A stretch of 43,883 nucleotides of DNA from Haplomitrium mnioides (lineage: Eukaryota > Marchantiophyta > Haplomitriopsida > Calobryales). The position numbers and the translations under genes are program-made. The DNA lies in assembly GCA_049999725.1 (NCBI GenBank), contig JBNGIS010034192.1, positions 1-43,883 of the forward strand, in the 5' to 3' direction. How positions within the stretch are numbered: the first letter of the stretch is position 1; each line of letters begins with the position of its first letter. Of this stretch, positions 21,206-32,620 are shown one piece after another. Under the pieces are notes generated by a model. It was not told the origin of the DNA. It was given only the letters and a program-made list of their open reading frames with translations, and made no database searches.

Positions 21206-22203
21206 TGTCACTCCCCTGTTTCCGGCATTAACCTTCACAGTTGCCTATTTGGACGCAGGGGATGACAAATTACGAGCATTCAAGTTCTTTTCTGAGATGG
21301 CCCTTTACTCTTTATCGCTTTAAGGCTTTAAGGATTCTTGCTTTCCTTACTAGCCTTTGATGCACCACTTACTCTGTTCAGACTACACTCAACTCATTCA
21401 TTCACCACTCAAGTCAGTGTTCTCCACACTCAATCTTCCTTGTGTAATGTTGTCCATGTATTCCAAGGACCAAAACTCGAGGTCCTGTCACCTTATGTGT
21501 AATTGGAACAATTACAGAAGTCTGGACTCCCCCTTTCAGAGTTGTCACAGATCAAGTACAATAGATCTTAACTATCCTAAGATGAATGAATCACCAGACT
21601 AATCCTCAGGATTATAACCAGAGAGCATTTTCCCCCAGGATCATTTCGTTGTCACAGGGACTACATTCCCCCTTCCGAGATGTCTCAGGGTCTGCTCAGT
21701 TGTCCTGATATATTTTATACTACTCTACTGCATGAAATCAAATGCACAATGAGAATCTAACTACACTTATATACATCAACTATTTACACTATGTACTGTG
21801 AATAGGAACAGAGTCCTTGAAGACCTTTGGACAGATCCACCAAATGACTTCCCTTCTGAAACCTCCGCTGCCTTACAGCCTGCAGCCCAACACTCACTAC
21901 TCACACACCCTTATCCAGATAGTTTTGATACTTCCCTCGCGAGAAGTCCTGACTTTACTTCCTCTCAGGCTAGGAAGAGGATATATTTTAGTTCCACCTC
22001 TGGAAAAGCACAGTCCTCCCGACTGTAGGTAACCCACTCCACACCAAGCCTTGAAGAGTATTACTCTCGCAGTACGCTGGTACTAACGTAGCCTCTCTCT
22101 TCTCAGCTCCACTTGAGATTAAAGACAGGGTGTACTCCGAACACTTTGGGGTGATACTCCCGCACAAGGAATGGCAGAGAACTCCAAGCTCCTCACTCAG
22201 CAA

Positions 22204-22680
22204 CCTCTCCCGAAGTCATAACTGGCTGAATCCCTTCTAGATCTCTGTATCAATAACCCTCCGCCTAGGTCCGCCTGCAAGGATGAGGTCACCTGGGTCT
22301 CCCCCCAGTCCTCCTCTAAATCCTTTGGATCCCCTGGGCTAGTACCTCTGCTTCACGTGATCTTCTCACTGAATTCTAACTCCAGCCGCCCCTCGTTGTG
22401 ATTTCCTTGTCCTCAGATCGTGATACTCCTATACAGAGAAAGTAGAAACGACACCAAGTCCTCCCATGGTGGCCTCTCCCGAAGTCTTAGCCGGCGAGGA
22501 ATCAATCGAGACCCCGTATCAATAACCCGCCACTCAGGTCTGCCTGCAAGTATGAGGTCACCTGGGTCTCCCCCTAGTCCTCCTCTGAATTTCCCGGATC
22601 CCCTGAGCTAGTACCTCTGCTTCACGTGGTCTTTTCAGTGACTTCTCAATCCAGCCCCCCCTCGTTGCAATTCCCCTTCG
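22204..22680. repeat. Tandem duplication (~269 bp period) inside E3
   Basis: CCTCTCCCGAAGTC at 22204 recurs at 22473. The following sequence (GAGGTCACCTGGGTCTCC, GATCCCCTG-GCTAGTACC, CTGCTTCACGTG) repeats at the same spacing. Two copies, diverged by roughly one base in eight by eye. Confidence 0.8.
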
Positions 22681-22955
22681 CATGCAGTCACCTCGCACTC
22701 TGAGATTGCATGTGCATCAACCCCTCTCAGAATCGACGTCCTTCGATGTATACCCCCCTCGAGCGATCGCCGCATCTCTCTGCGAACCTCGACGCTCTTC
22801 ATTTGAATTCGTTAATCCAGTTAGGCTCATCATAGGAAATGTCAACGCGTGGCTTCAATGGTGGTTAATCTCGTTACCCCAAAAGATAGGCGCGTGCCGC
22901 GTGTCATGCCAGTTGGTCGAGAAACGACAAATGCAACGATAACAGGAGTCCGAGG

Positions 22956-23355
22956 NNNNNNNNNNNNNNNNNNNNNNNNNNNNNNNNNNNNNNNNNNNNN
23001 NNNNNNNNNNNNNNNNNNNNNNNNNNNNNNNNNNNNNNNNNNNNNNNNNNNNNNNNNNNNNNNNNNNNNNNNNNNNNNNNNNNNNNNNNNNNNNNNNNNN
23101 NNNNNNNNNNNNNNNNNNNNNNNNNNNNNNNNNNNNNNNNNNNNNNNNNNNNNNNNNNNNNNNNNNNNNNNNNNNNNNNNNNNNNNNNNNNNNNNNNNNN
23201 NNNNNNNNNNNNNNNNNNNNNNNNNNNNNNNNNNNNNNNNNNNNNNNNNNNNNNNNNNNNNNNNNNNNNNNNNNNNNNNNNNNNNNNNNNNNNNNNNNNN
23301 NNNNNNNNNNNNNNNNNNNNNNNNNNNNNNNNNNNNNNNNNNNNNNNNNNNNNNN
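22956..23355. other. Assembly gap, 400 N
   Basis: Exactly 400 N, suggesting a sized or placeholder gap. Open frames running through it are meaningless. Confidence 0.99.
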
Positions 23356-24202
23356 TCCTCCTGACAGATCTCCGCTAAGTCGCCCTTTTGGCTTCATTGG
23401 TTTTTCCCTCGTCGAAACGTTGATGAATCACCCTTATGGCATCTTCCGTCTTCCTTCGGACAGACCCACGCTATGTCACCCTTTCGGCGCTTCCTTGGAG
23501 ATCCCTGTTTGGACTCTTCGTGGATCCCTCTTAAGTGGGCTACCCACATCATAAGATGGATCGGAACCACCTTAAGTGGTATCTCCACTTAGGAAGGCGT
23601 CTTCCCGTAGCCCCGCGGACTCCTTGGAGCTGCCACGTTTCCGTGGATTCGCGGATTCGAAGAAACGAGTTGGATCGGCTCTTGCAGGCACGCTTCTGCT
23701 TGCGGGATCGAGGCATCCCTCTTCCCTGGCCTTGCACACCCTTGTGACGATCTTACTTCCTCATTTCTTCCCCAATCCTTGATTCCCGATTATTGGCCGC
23801 TACATAACGTGTCCGCGATCTGCCTCCCTTGAGTGCCTTTGGATGTCAGCTTGTGGACTCGCTCTTTCTTCTCAGATCACTTCGCCTGGATTGATCATTC
23901 CCTTCTCCTTTGCTCGACCACGATCCCCGCATTCTCCTTGAGGCTCATGGCTTCCCGCTGTCCTGCTTCAGATTTCGAAATGGGACCCCTCCAGGGCCTG
24001 GCGATCACTTCCCTCTTCTCATCCTCCCGCCATGATTCCTGTTTCCCTCGTAGGAATCATGCGTCATGCTCTTAACTATCTGTTTGAGAGTAAACCCGTC
24101 GTTCCTCAGAGACCTTCACACTTGCTAAGGGTCATTGGTTCAGAATTGCTTCCGATTTACTGAATTCTGTTTCAGTGCTTCAAATCACCGGCTGACACTT
24201 CT

Positions 24203-24962
24203 CCTCTTCTGACCACTCGCTATCATACTCCTCTTCCACTTGTGTCTCTCTAGATGTGGCACAAGTCTATAGTTAACCACTGTTTTTTCAAGACCGAATA
24301 CCATGGTTGAATTAACCCAATTGTTGTAGGACTCGGGCTCCATACAGCCAAGGTCTTCCGATTAGCATTGGGTATGGAGAGGCTCAAGTTGGGTGCATTA
24401 CAAGATAGTTTAGCTTGAACTCTTTGCCCCCAATGAAAGTGGGTACTCGGAGTAGGGAACCTTAAGGTTTAACTTGGGACCCATCTACCAATCTCATGAT
24501 CCGAGTAGTGGGTTGGAATTCCCTGAATCCCAATTTGTGGGTAGTCTCCTCAATCATGATGTTGACTCTAGCCCCTTTATCTACGGGGACCAGTAACAAT
24601 GTGCATCCCGCTATCTGAATGTCAATTTCAGGAGCTCCTTTATCTTCACACACTAATTGCAAATCTGGTTGAGCCCCTACACGAGGCAATCTCCTCCCCC
24701 TAATGGCTCCCATCAGTGATTCCCTTAATTGTCGTCTGAAGAAAGGGCTTTACTTGATTAGTTGTTGTATTGTAGTTGCGACTTGGCAATCTCTCACGTC
24801 AATCTGGATGTTGTAGGGGACTGGTTTCATTTCTCCTTCTTTGGTTGTTATGTTCGCCTCTAGGTCTTTGGGCTCTTCTTGCTGTTTTTTGACCTTCTTC
24901 AGGGTCTCAATTGTTGCCTCCTCTTCCTCCAATGCATCCAATGCCTCCAGTTGCTTCCTCAT
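24203..24962 (-). pseudogene. pro: E2 aspartic protease and upstream region
   Basis: On the minus strand 24962-24750 reads MRKQLEALDALEEEEATI (Glu-rich, coiled-coil-like) and then VRDCQVATTIQQLIK. From 24713 comes LQLVCEDKGAPEIDIQIAG and the active-site block LVPVDKGARVNIMIEE, where Asp-x-Gly is retained. GFREFQPTTRIMRLVDGS follows. The C-terminal part (24203-24461) is in a decayed frame and includes the equivalent of the LYGA block and EEYDSEWSEEE. Confidence 0.8.
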
Positions 24963-25280
24963 GTTGTCTTGCTGCTTGGGATAAACCCACTTCGGATTGT
25001 CTCGCTGGTAATCTGAATCGCTACGCGATGAGGTACTTCAGCCACCCTCTTCTTAATGTTCCGCTCATTCTTCCACTAATTCTTTTTTTTGGTTTTGGCT
25101 CCAGGTCTGGTTGCCACTCTGTAGCAATCTTTGGGGGTTGGGGCATCCCATCGAGGCAACTCAGCTTCATCTTCCTCTTTTTCATGCCTGACTGCCTCCC
25201 CCCTTTCCAATTCTACCAGATTATCTGCTTCCGGTAGAGGAGGGTTTATGCCTATGTTAAGGGCTACCTTGTGCCAAAAA
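24963..25280 (-). pseudogene. gag: E2 gag remnant beside a possible primer-binding site
   Basis: On the minus strand the segment holds NIGINPPLPEADNLVELE and AELPRWDAPTPKDCYRVATR, matching the stretch after the last zinc knuckle in E1 (about 4590-4720). Everything upstream (capsid and knuckles) is missing. The first bases after the LTR, TTTTTGGCACAAGG, resemble the E1 sequence TTTTTGGCACTAGAAGG at its primer-binding site. This suggests a deletion from just after the primer site to the end of gag. Confidence 0.65.
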
Positions 25281-27587
25281 TGTAACCCCCAAAGGTGGCA
25301 CGTTGGTGAAAAGAAGCGACAGATCGGGCCTCAAGTTCTTTTGTCAGATAGCCTCCCATCTGAGTTATCTCTTTCAAGTCTTAAGGAATCTCATCTTCAC
25401 CTTGCAGACTTTTCCGACTATCAACAATCACTTCAAAGACCAATCTTGCTTATTTACACACAATTCCGAAGTACATATGGTTTACAATCCGAAGTATATT
25501 TCAAGGATCCAAGAATGGACCTAGACACCTTGCTTACAAAATGGACTCAAGGTTCAACACATGAAGTACAAAAGGACATGGCCTATAGTTCTGTCTCCCC
25601 CTAAGCAGTGCTTTCCTTGGTTCCTATCAAGCTGAAATCTTGGGCTTCTCCAAATCCGAAGTACTTCTCAAGAAATCCAGAAAGAAACAAATCTATCTAA
25701 CACACACACTCTGCACTTCACCACATGCCTTCCAATTCTGAGCGACCTCAATGCCTTAGGCTCTGATACTCAACCACAGACTTCTCCACTCCTCTATAAC
25801 CATTCATCATTCCTTCATTCTCTCACCCACACACTATGTCGAGATAGTTTTTCAACTTCCCTTGCAAGAAGCCTTGAATTTACTTCCTTAGGCTCGGAAC
25901 AGGATTTCCTTAACTTCCAACTTTGGAGAACAGTCCTCTCGATTGCTGGCCAACCCACTCCACCCCGAACCTCAAGTGGTTCCTCTGCGCAGTGCGCAGG
26001 CACTAATGCAGCCACTCCTCTCTTGGATCCTCTTGAGAGTTAAGACTAGAAACGCACTCTGAGCGTTCTTAGAATTGATACTCCTGCAAAAACAACGCTG
26101 AGACGACCCCAAGAATCCCCCTTGGCATCCTCTCCCGAATTCAGGACCAAAACATTTCCCTTCCTCTATAAGTGTTGATCCACCTCAGAATGCTGGTCCA
26201 CCTGCAGAGATGAGTACACCTGGATCGCCTAAGCCTCTAGAGCTCTCTGCCTAGCGATTCTCAGCACCCCTCTAGTCCACCTCCACCCTCGCAAATCCTC
26301 CTGCATGAGTCCCCTCGCTCTAAGTAAAGCCTCACTGGAAATCTCCCCTCCCTCCTTCGTTGCATCTTCTTGTCCGAGATAATTTTCACACACCTCTCAT
26401 TAGCATCAACTCCAATCCCGTCAAAGCGAGCTAATCTATACCTGCCCCCGCCCCCCTCCCTCATGTACCCTTCCAAAGTGTTTCTTGTTTCCCCCTCGTT
26501 TGGCCATTTTTCTAGCAAGTAACGGTTTCTTCATGCGGTGACACCTGTCTGTGCGATCCAAAGTCTGATTCGAAGTTAACTGAGGACTAATCCAAAGTCT
26601 GATATGAAGTCTAATCTGAAGGAGATATGGCCGATGAAGACCTAAAGGATGATCCAAAATCTGATCCAAAGAGGTACGATCCCAAGTTGACTGAGGACTG
26701 ATATGAAGTCTAATCCAAAGGAGATATGGCCAATGAAGACCCGAAGGATGATCCAAAATCTGATCCGAAGGAGATATGGCTGATGAAGGTGAACTTGGAG
26801 CAAATCCGAGAAGGTAAGCTCCAATGGTCAACTCCGAAGTTTGACCCCTTTCCGGAGGGCATTGTTCGCCGTCGTCTTCAAAGGGGAAGTTGGACCGCTG
26901 CGTTTGACCGAAACATCGGACTAAGGATCCCGACTCCGAAGTTGACTTGACCCGATAGGGCTCTGTCCAACACATTCCTTAGGAGGGAATTCTGGTCCCT
27001 CCTTTTTCCGATACTTTCTAAAGAACTTCTGCCAAGCAGTCTTTTAGAAGGCCGAAGTGGGTTCAGACCCTGGTGAAGCCCACCAACGCTTGGGGGAACG
27101 GGGCATCCCCCGATCCCTATTGTTGTCGTTGCTTTACTATTGTCGTTGCCTTCTCGTGTCGGCTTCCCAATCCTTGCTTGCGCCACACGGAGCACCTTTC
27201 ATTCCTCTTGTTATTTCTCCTGGTTGTTGTCTTGAAAGTAATGATGGAGCCTCTCGCCTTATCTAAGGCCCCTCTCCTCTGGTGCCGAATCGTCGATCCT
27301 GTTCTGTTCCCTTGATCTTTCTCACCCGGTCCTCTATCTTCTTTCTAGTGCTGACATTGCTCTTCCTTCCACCTTTGTGCAAGTACCTCTGGCGAGTATC
27401 CCGTCCTTCCCTGTCCTGGTCCAGATTACGCTCTTCGGATCGGATACGTAGACGACACTCTCTTACTTTCTTATATGAGATGTTTCGCTACTTCTGGAGT
27501 ATCTTAACACCTAAGAGTGGGGAAATGCTTCAATGCTACATCCGATTTCCAAGAATCTTCATTAGCACTTCATGTCACCAACTGACA
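25281..27587 (-). repeat. LTR, 2307 bp, apparently shared by E2 (5') and E5 (3')
   Basis: The plus strand begins TGTAACCCCCAAAGG and ends CAACTGACA. On the minus strand it follows the E5 polypurine tract (AAAAGGGAGAGTTA) and precedes a primer-binding-like sequence of E2. It matches the LTR at 15637-17877 throughout, including the GATCCGAAGGAGATATGGCC repeat area at about 26560-26800. No gene is present. Confidence 0.8.
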
Positions 27588-28860
27588 TAACTCTCCCTTT
27601 TAGTGTGAAGTGTCCCCACGAACACCTTCCCTCCGTTTCCGCTCTGTTGGTTGCTTTATTCGTTGTGGCCGTGGTCTGGCTAAATGTTAAATCTCTGAAT
27701 TCATATTGCAACCCCTCAACACACTCACACACCCACCCCTGCCGAACTCATATCCAAACTTCCTCAGCAGGTCGACTATGGACCCCCTCCTTCCTCTTCT
27801 CTGTCAACATATCTCTTGAGGTGATCGTAGTGTACCTTGTTTGCAAATCGCTTCCCCTCCAATGTTTCTAGCTCCGCAGATCCATTTGGATGCAGCTTCT
27901 ATAAAACAAATTTCCCATGCACCTTGTGTGCAATATTCTTGGGAAATGTATGAATTGGTTGTCGCACAACAACACCAAGTCTCCCTCAAAAATATCCTTT
28001 GGCTATAGTCCCTTATCATGTTGCTTCTTCTGCAATTTTTGGTTGTGTTCCAATTGCCCTTGAGCTTTCTCCCTTGCCTCTTCCAATTCTTCTAGTTGAT
28101 ATAGCCTTTCCCTTCTGCTATGATCTTCCACCATTCTCTCTTCCTCCAAAAGTCTTCTGGTTGGTACTTTGTACTCCACTGGTACCAATGCGTGTTGTCC
28201 AAAGACTAGGAAATAAGGACGGTGACCGGTGGTGGTCTTGTAAGCCAAGTTATAAGCGTGTGTCAAATGGTAGGCTGTGGTGTGGCGGTGCTTGATCAAG
28301 TACCTCAATGTCAAATCCAAGATCACTTTGTTGATGAAATGTGTGCCTAGGTCACTAACCAACTCCAGTGGTGGCCCAAATCTGCAGAACATCTGCTCAT
28401 ACAAGAAGGCTACTATTGTTTTTGCATCGTCCTTTCGGATGGCACTGGCCTCAACCCACTTGGTGGCGTAATCGGTGGCCAGCAAAATCTACCTATTTCT
28501 CCGTCGGGTTGATGGTGCAATTGGCCCGATAAAATCTATGCTCCATTTCTCAAATGGTGCTAGAGGGATGGTTAGAACCAATGGGTGATGTTGGTTGGCC
28601 GCTGGTTTCTCCATCCTCTAATAAGCATCGCATCTCTTCACACAGAAGTGCACATCCTTGTGCAGAGTTGGCCACCAGTACCCTGCATTCAACACTTTTC
28701 TTACTATGGCATCCATTGCAAAGTGGCCCCTCACTTCCTCTCCGTGCAAAGTCTGCATTACCACTAAGGCTTGGTCTCGTTCAAGGTATCTTCTGATCAT
28801 ACTATCAAGACCGTGCTTATGCAATACTCCTTTCACCATGAGATATGGTTTCATCTTTCA
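27588..28860 (-). pseudogene. int: E5 integrase, in-frame deletion of catalytic segment
   Basis: Minus strand from about 28860. Zinc module LHGEEVRGHF with KRCDAY (the second Cys is Tyr), then a stop. Core: WSIDFIGPIAPSTRR, then YATKWVEASAIRKDDAKT, second Asp in LVSDLGTHF. After HRHTTAYHL the sequence jumps directly to THAYNLAYKTTTGH. The roughly 37 residues that hold the catalytic Glu in E2 are missing without loss of frame. The C-terminal part is decayed (27770-28000). The bases from 27588 to about 27775 are noncoding spacer with the polypurine tract. Confidence 0.85.
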
Positions 28861-29555
28861 TGGAAATACTGTTGCCTCCTCTTTGTTGTTGCCCTTCGGA
28901 ATTTGTGCTTTCAGGAGGAATTTGATAATGTCAACATAATCTGTTGGCTTCCTTGTTCTGACTTAGAACAAATCCTCATATGGAAAGGTGTCATCCATCT
29001 CTTCCTTATTATCGGTCCAGCTACCCGAGGGAAGAAATCAGCATTGCTGTGCTTTTTTATTGGGTTGATTTGTACCTCAAAATCAAACTCTTGTAGGAGA
29101 AGCACCCACCTTGCAATCTTGCCTATCACATCAGGCTTATTCACCAAGTACTTTAGGGCATTATGATCAGTGTGAAAGAACTTCCTATAATGCAGGAGGT
29201 AATGCCTGAATTTCTTCAATACATAGATGATCCCCAAGGCCTCCCGATCGGTGGCAGAGTAATTTTTCTCAAAAGGGGCCAGCAACTTGCTGGCAAAGTA
29301 AATGAGATGGTCCCTAGCCTTCTCATCTGTCTGGCTTAATACTGCCACTATACAGAAGCCTCACATTGATCATGACATGGAATTCCTTTCCCCAACTGGG
29401 GGGCATGAGTATTGGAGCACTTGCTAGTCGCCTCTTCAACTCATGGAAGCTTGCTAGTCTCTTGGGGGTGGCCTCAAATGTACTGTCCCCCTTTGTCATT
29501 TCTGTGCGGGGTAAGGCCACTAAGGCAAACTGATCAATGAATCTTTGGTGGTAGC
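28861..29555 (-). pseudogene. E5 RNase H and end of RT
   Basis: On the minus strand the frame from 29520 reads KGDSTFEATPKRLASFHELK and KEFHVMINV, then shifts. The frame from 29348 carries LIYFASKLLAPFEKNYS, TDREALGII (catalytic Glu) and FHTDHNALKY (third Asp retained), ending with KHSNADFFPRVAGPI. The first Asp region falls on the frameshift. It ends at the E6 target site. Confidence 0.82.
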
Positions 29556-32314
29556 TGTTACGCCCTTCTCTCCTGCCTTAGCTCAAGAAGTGCTTATTCC
29601 GACATGAGGGGCATGACACAGTTTAACAGGGCCTTTTCTGAGACGGCCCCGAACCTTGATTTATCTCTTACATGCACTTATGGTGGTATGCTTCTTGGCA
29701 GCGCATTCACTTACACCAATCCCACCATCCACAATCTTCTCTTTCTCTCTAAGCACACCCCCAAGCCCAAATAGGACCCACTCAAATCTTGTCCTTCTAG
29801 CGGTCACTTATTCTTGCTCAGAAATTGTTCTCAATTATAAAAACATCTCCACCATTTTAGAGGGAAAAGTATATACAGGACAATTCCTACGAACTCAATG
29901 CAACTCTGCGCCAAATCTACACAGGACCAACTACTCTAGCACCTTTACTATACTCCCAATGCACCATCTATCTGCTCTACGATGCCTCTGGAACTTATTC
30001 GCAACTATACGACAAAGCATATAAACAAATCTACACTATGTACTCAATAGAAGCACAAAGCGCCAGCGGCCAGCAACTCCCAACACCACCTAAGTCTCCT
30101 CGCGACACTTCACACCTCGGCCACTCATGCACACATCATTGCTAGTTTATACCCTCCATCGTAGAGGGGCTTGGATTCACTTCCACAAGCTTGGAAGAGG
30201 TCTGATTGACTTCCACCCTTAGAAGACAATCCTCTTGACTACTGGACACACTCCACCCGAGACCTCGACCAGATCTTCTCCGCAGTGCACGGGCACTAAC
30301 GCAGCCACCCCTTGCCTTCGATCTCCCTTGAAATGCAACCAGCCACATTCTCTTGATGTCACTGAGGTAGAATCTCTTGCACAATCCTGACTCACGAGTC
30401 TAGGCTGAATGTGCTTGCTTCTCCTTTGAGTATCGATCCACCTTTGAAAGTTGGTTCACCCTCCTAAATGAGTTCACTTGTATCGTCTGAGCCTCTTGCT
30501 TAACGATTCTCGACACCCCTCCAGTCCGCCTCCACTTCTTTGGCCCTCAAACGCAAGTTCACTCACTTCAATCAAAGGATCACAGAGCACGCTCCCCGTC
30601 CCTCGCTATCCCCTTGCAGAAGATTTTTGATGACACCTTTGATCTCCCTATCAGCCTCTAGACTCACAAAGTCTGCAACAATGCATCTGTGTACGCCCTG
30701 GTACACATCCACGCTTCATTCATTCCACTATTAGTTTCAAGATCAAGACTTCAATCCCAAAGCATCCGCTTGTGACTGAGCATCTGCCCTCACTATATAC
30801 CCTCCCAAGCCTTTCTCGTTTCCACCCATTTGGTCGTTTACATAGCTAGTACAATTTCTTGATGTGGCGACACTCGTCTGTATGATTAAAGATTGTTCCT
30901 AAGAGGTGCGGTCTGAAGTTAAAGGTATGTTCCGAAGTTCCGCCAAGCCTGATCAGAAGTATTATGTAGACTGGTGAGTCCAAAGTATTCCGCAAACTGG
31001 TGAGTCTGAAGTGTCCTGCAGACTAGTGAGTCCGAAGTATCCCACGGACTGGTGAGTCCGAAGTATCCCATAGACTGGTGAGTCTGAAGTATTCTACGGA
31101 CTAGTGAGTCCAAAGTGTCCCGCAAACTGGTGAGTTTGAAGAATCTTGTAGACTGGCGAGTCTGAAGTATTCCATAGACTAGTGAGTCCAAAGTATTCCA
31201 TGGACTGGTGAGTCCGAAGTATTCCGTGGACTGGTGAGTCCAAAGTTGACCACTACATCCGAAAATGACCGCGGAACCACTACATCTGAAGTTGCGTCGT
31301 CCGCCACCGCTTTCCAAGTGGAAGTTGAACCGCTGCGTTTGATCGTCAAGTTCCGAAGTTGACCACCTTCCGAAGTATCCTGCGGACTGATCCGAAGTTG
31401 ACCCGTCTCCGAAGTTGCACCGTCCGCCGCTACTTTCCAAATGGAAGTTGGACCGCCACTCAGGACCCTAGATCCAAAGTTGACTCCTTTCTGAAGTATC
31501 ACGCAGACTAATCCAAAGTTGACCCCTCTTCAAAGTTGCGCCGTCTGTGGTCGCTTTCCAAATGGAAGTTGAACCACCATTGAGGACCCTAGATTCGAAG
31601 TTGACTCTTTTCCAAAATATCCCGCAGACTGATGAATCCAAAGTTGACGGTAGAACCGTTGCATCTGAAGTTGACAGCTTTCTGATGGGACTCTGCATGC
31701 ACACTCCTTCGGAGGAGATTTTGATCCCCCTACTCTTCCGATTCTTTCTTCGGAATGACTGTCAAGTAGTGTTTTAGCAGTTCAAAGTGGGTTCGGACCT
31801 CGGTAAAGCCTATCAATGCCTAGGGGAGTGAAGCGTCCCCCGATCCCTGGTGTCGTCGCTGCTTATGAAGGTTGTTGCTCCCTCCTTTCTCTTCCGAATC
31901 CCCACTTCTGACACATTGGCACCCTCTCTTGCACTTGTTACTACCTCTGGCTGTTGTCTCAAAAGTAAGAATCGAACCTCGTGCTCTTACTAAGGTCCCT
32001 CTCCTCTGGTGCAGAATTGTTGACCTTGCTCGGCTCCCTTGATCTTCCTCACCTGGCCTTCTATTTTCTTCTGGTGCTAACCTTGCTCCTCCTTCTACCG
32101 TTGTGTAAATACCTCTGGTGAGTATCTCGTTATTCTCTGTTGTGGCCCTGACTCTTGTGTTTCAATGATTCTTGCATGATCCCTTTTGCTTACCCCCGAT
32201 CTAGAATACCCCGATGCTTCTGGAGTATCCCCTTGCTTTAGAAGTAGAGAACTGCTCTGATGATGCTCTTGATTTCTCAAAGTTTTCATTAGTGCCCCAA
32301 TTCGCCAGCTGACA
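29556..32314 (-). mobile_element. E6: solo LTR, 2759 bp
   Basis: The plus strand starts TGTTACGCCC and ends CAGCTGACA. It is flanked by GTAGC (29551-29555) and CTAGC (32315-32319), a 5-bp target duplication with one mismatch. E5 coding sequence continues across it (the matching stretch in E2 is unbroken near 19895-19925). No internal domains. Its start on the minus strand, TGTCAGCTGGCGAATTGGGGC, closely resembles the E4 3' LTR start, so both are one LTR subfamily. Confidence 0.88.
30969..31245. repeat. Minisatellite of ~26-bp units inside E6
   Basis: About 10-11 tandem units of the form ACTGGTGAGTCCGAAGTATT plus six bases, with variation such as CCACGG and CCGCAA in the tail. They lie in the U3-side half of the LTR. 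The E4 3' LTR has a different but related repetitive stretch (38878-39300) built from CAACTTCGGATCAGTCC. Confidence 0.85.
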
Positions 32315-32620
32315 CTAGCCCACACACCTTAGAAAGCCTTGCACCTCCTTCAAAATGGTGGGGAACGACACCTTCATCCAAATTCCGATTTTTTTCTGGT
32401 CTACCTCAATGCCACGACAGGAAATTCTATGCCCGAGAAGTATCTTTTCTTTCACTCCAAAAAAGCACTTCCTTGGATGCAACCTCAACCGTGTTTCTCA
32501 GCAACGTTGGAGAGTGAGCCTCACATCCCGCTCGTGGTTGCAGATCTTCCTGTACACCACAAAGTCATCGATGAAGATTTCTAGAAATTTTCTCAAGTAG
32601 TCATGGAAGATGTTCATCAT
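32315..32620 (-). pseudogene. pol: E5 reverse transcriptase palm fragment
   Basis: On the minus strand it reads FLEIFIDDFVVYRK (intact catalytic FIDD), HERDVRLTLQRC, CFFGVKEKILLGHRIS and GIEVDQKKIGIW. It ends abruptly at the junction with the E4 LTR near 32621, after the MMMNIF block. No complete RT remains. Confidence 0.83.

Larger units (their letters stand above)
21206..24197 (-). mobile_element. E3: solo LTR, 2992 bp, target duplication CTTCT
   Basis: The plus strand starts TGTCACTCCCCTG and ends GGCTGACA. It is flanked by CTTCT at 21201-21205 and CTTCT at 24198-24202. The interrupted coding sequence of E2 joins across it (EYDSEWSEEE on one side, ESEYHYW on the other, as in E1). No internal coding domains are present, so this is a solo LTR left by LTR-LTR recombination. 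The 400-N gap at 22956-23355 lies inside it. Confidence 0.93.
15637..27587 (-). mobile_element. E2: Ty3/gypsy element, gag deleted, interrupted by solo LTR E3
   Basis: On the minus strand the order is LTR (27587-25281), short gag remnant, protease, spacer, [E3 solo LTR], RT, RNase H, integrase, polypurine tract, LTR (17877-15637). The two flanking LTRs belong to the same subfamily by eye. Most of gag is missing: the first recognisable coding block lies about 100 bp from the LTR end, against about 1.5 kb in E1. It is closely related to E1 in every domain. Confidence 0.8.
27588..32620 (-). mobile_element. E5: partial Ty3/gypsy element, interrupted by solo LTR E6
   Basis: On the minus strand: part of RT (32620-32315), [E6], end of RT and RNase H, integrase, then polypurine tract and LTR. 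Everything upstream of the RT palm (gag, protease, 5' LTR) is absent because the element is joined at about 32621 to the truncated LTR of E4. It is close to E2 in sequence. Confidence 0.83.

Noticed and set aside
22849-23397. Long frames across 22849-23397 on both strands
   Set aside because: They run through 400 N and reflect the gap only.
26436-26975. 179-codon minus-strand frame with internal repeats
   Set aside because: It arises from the duplicated GATCCGAAGG units in the LTR and has no equivalent in the sister LTR at 16900-17200.
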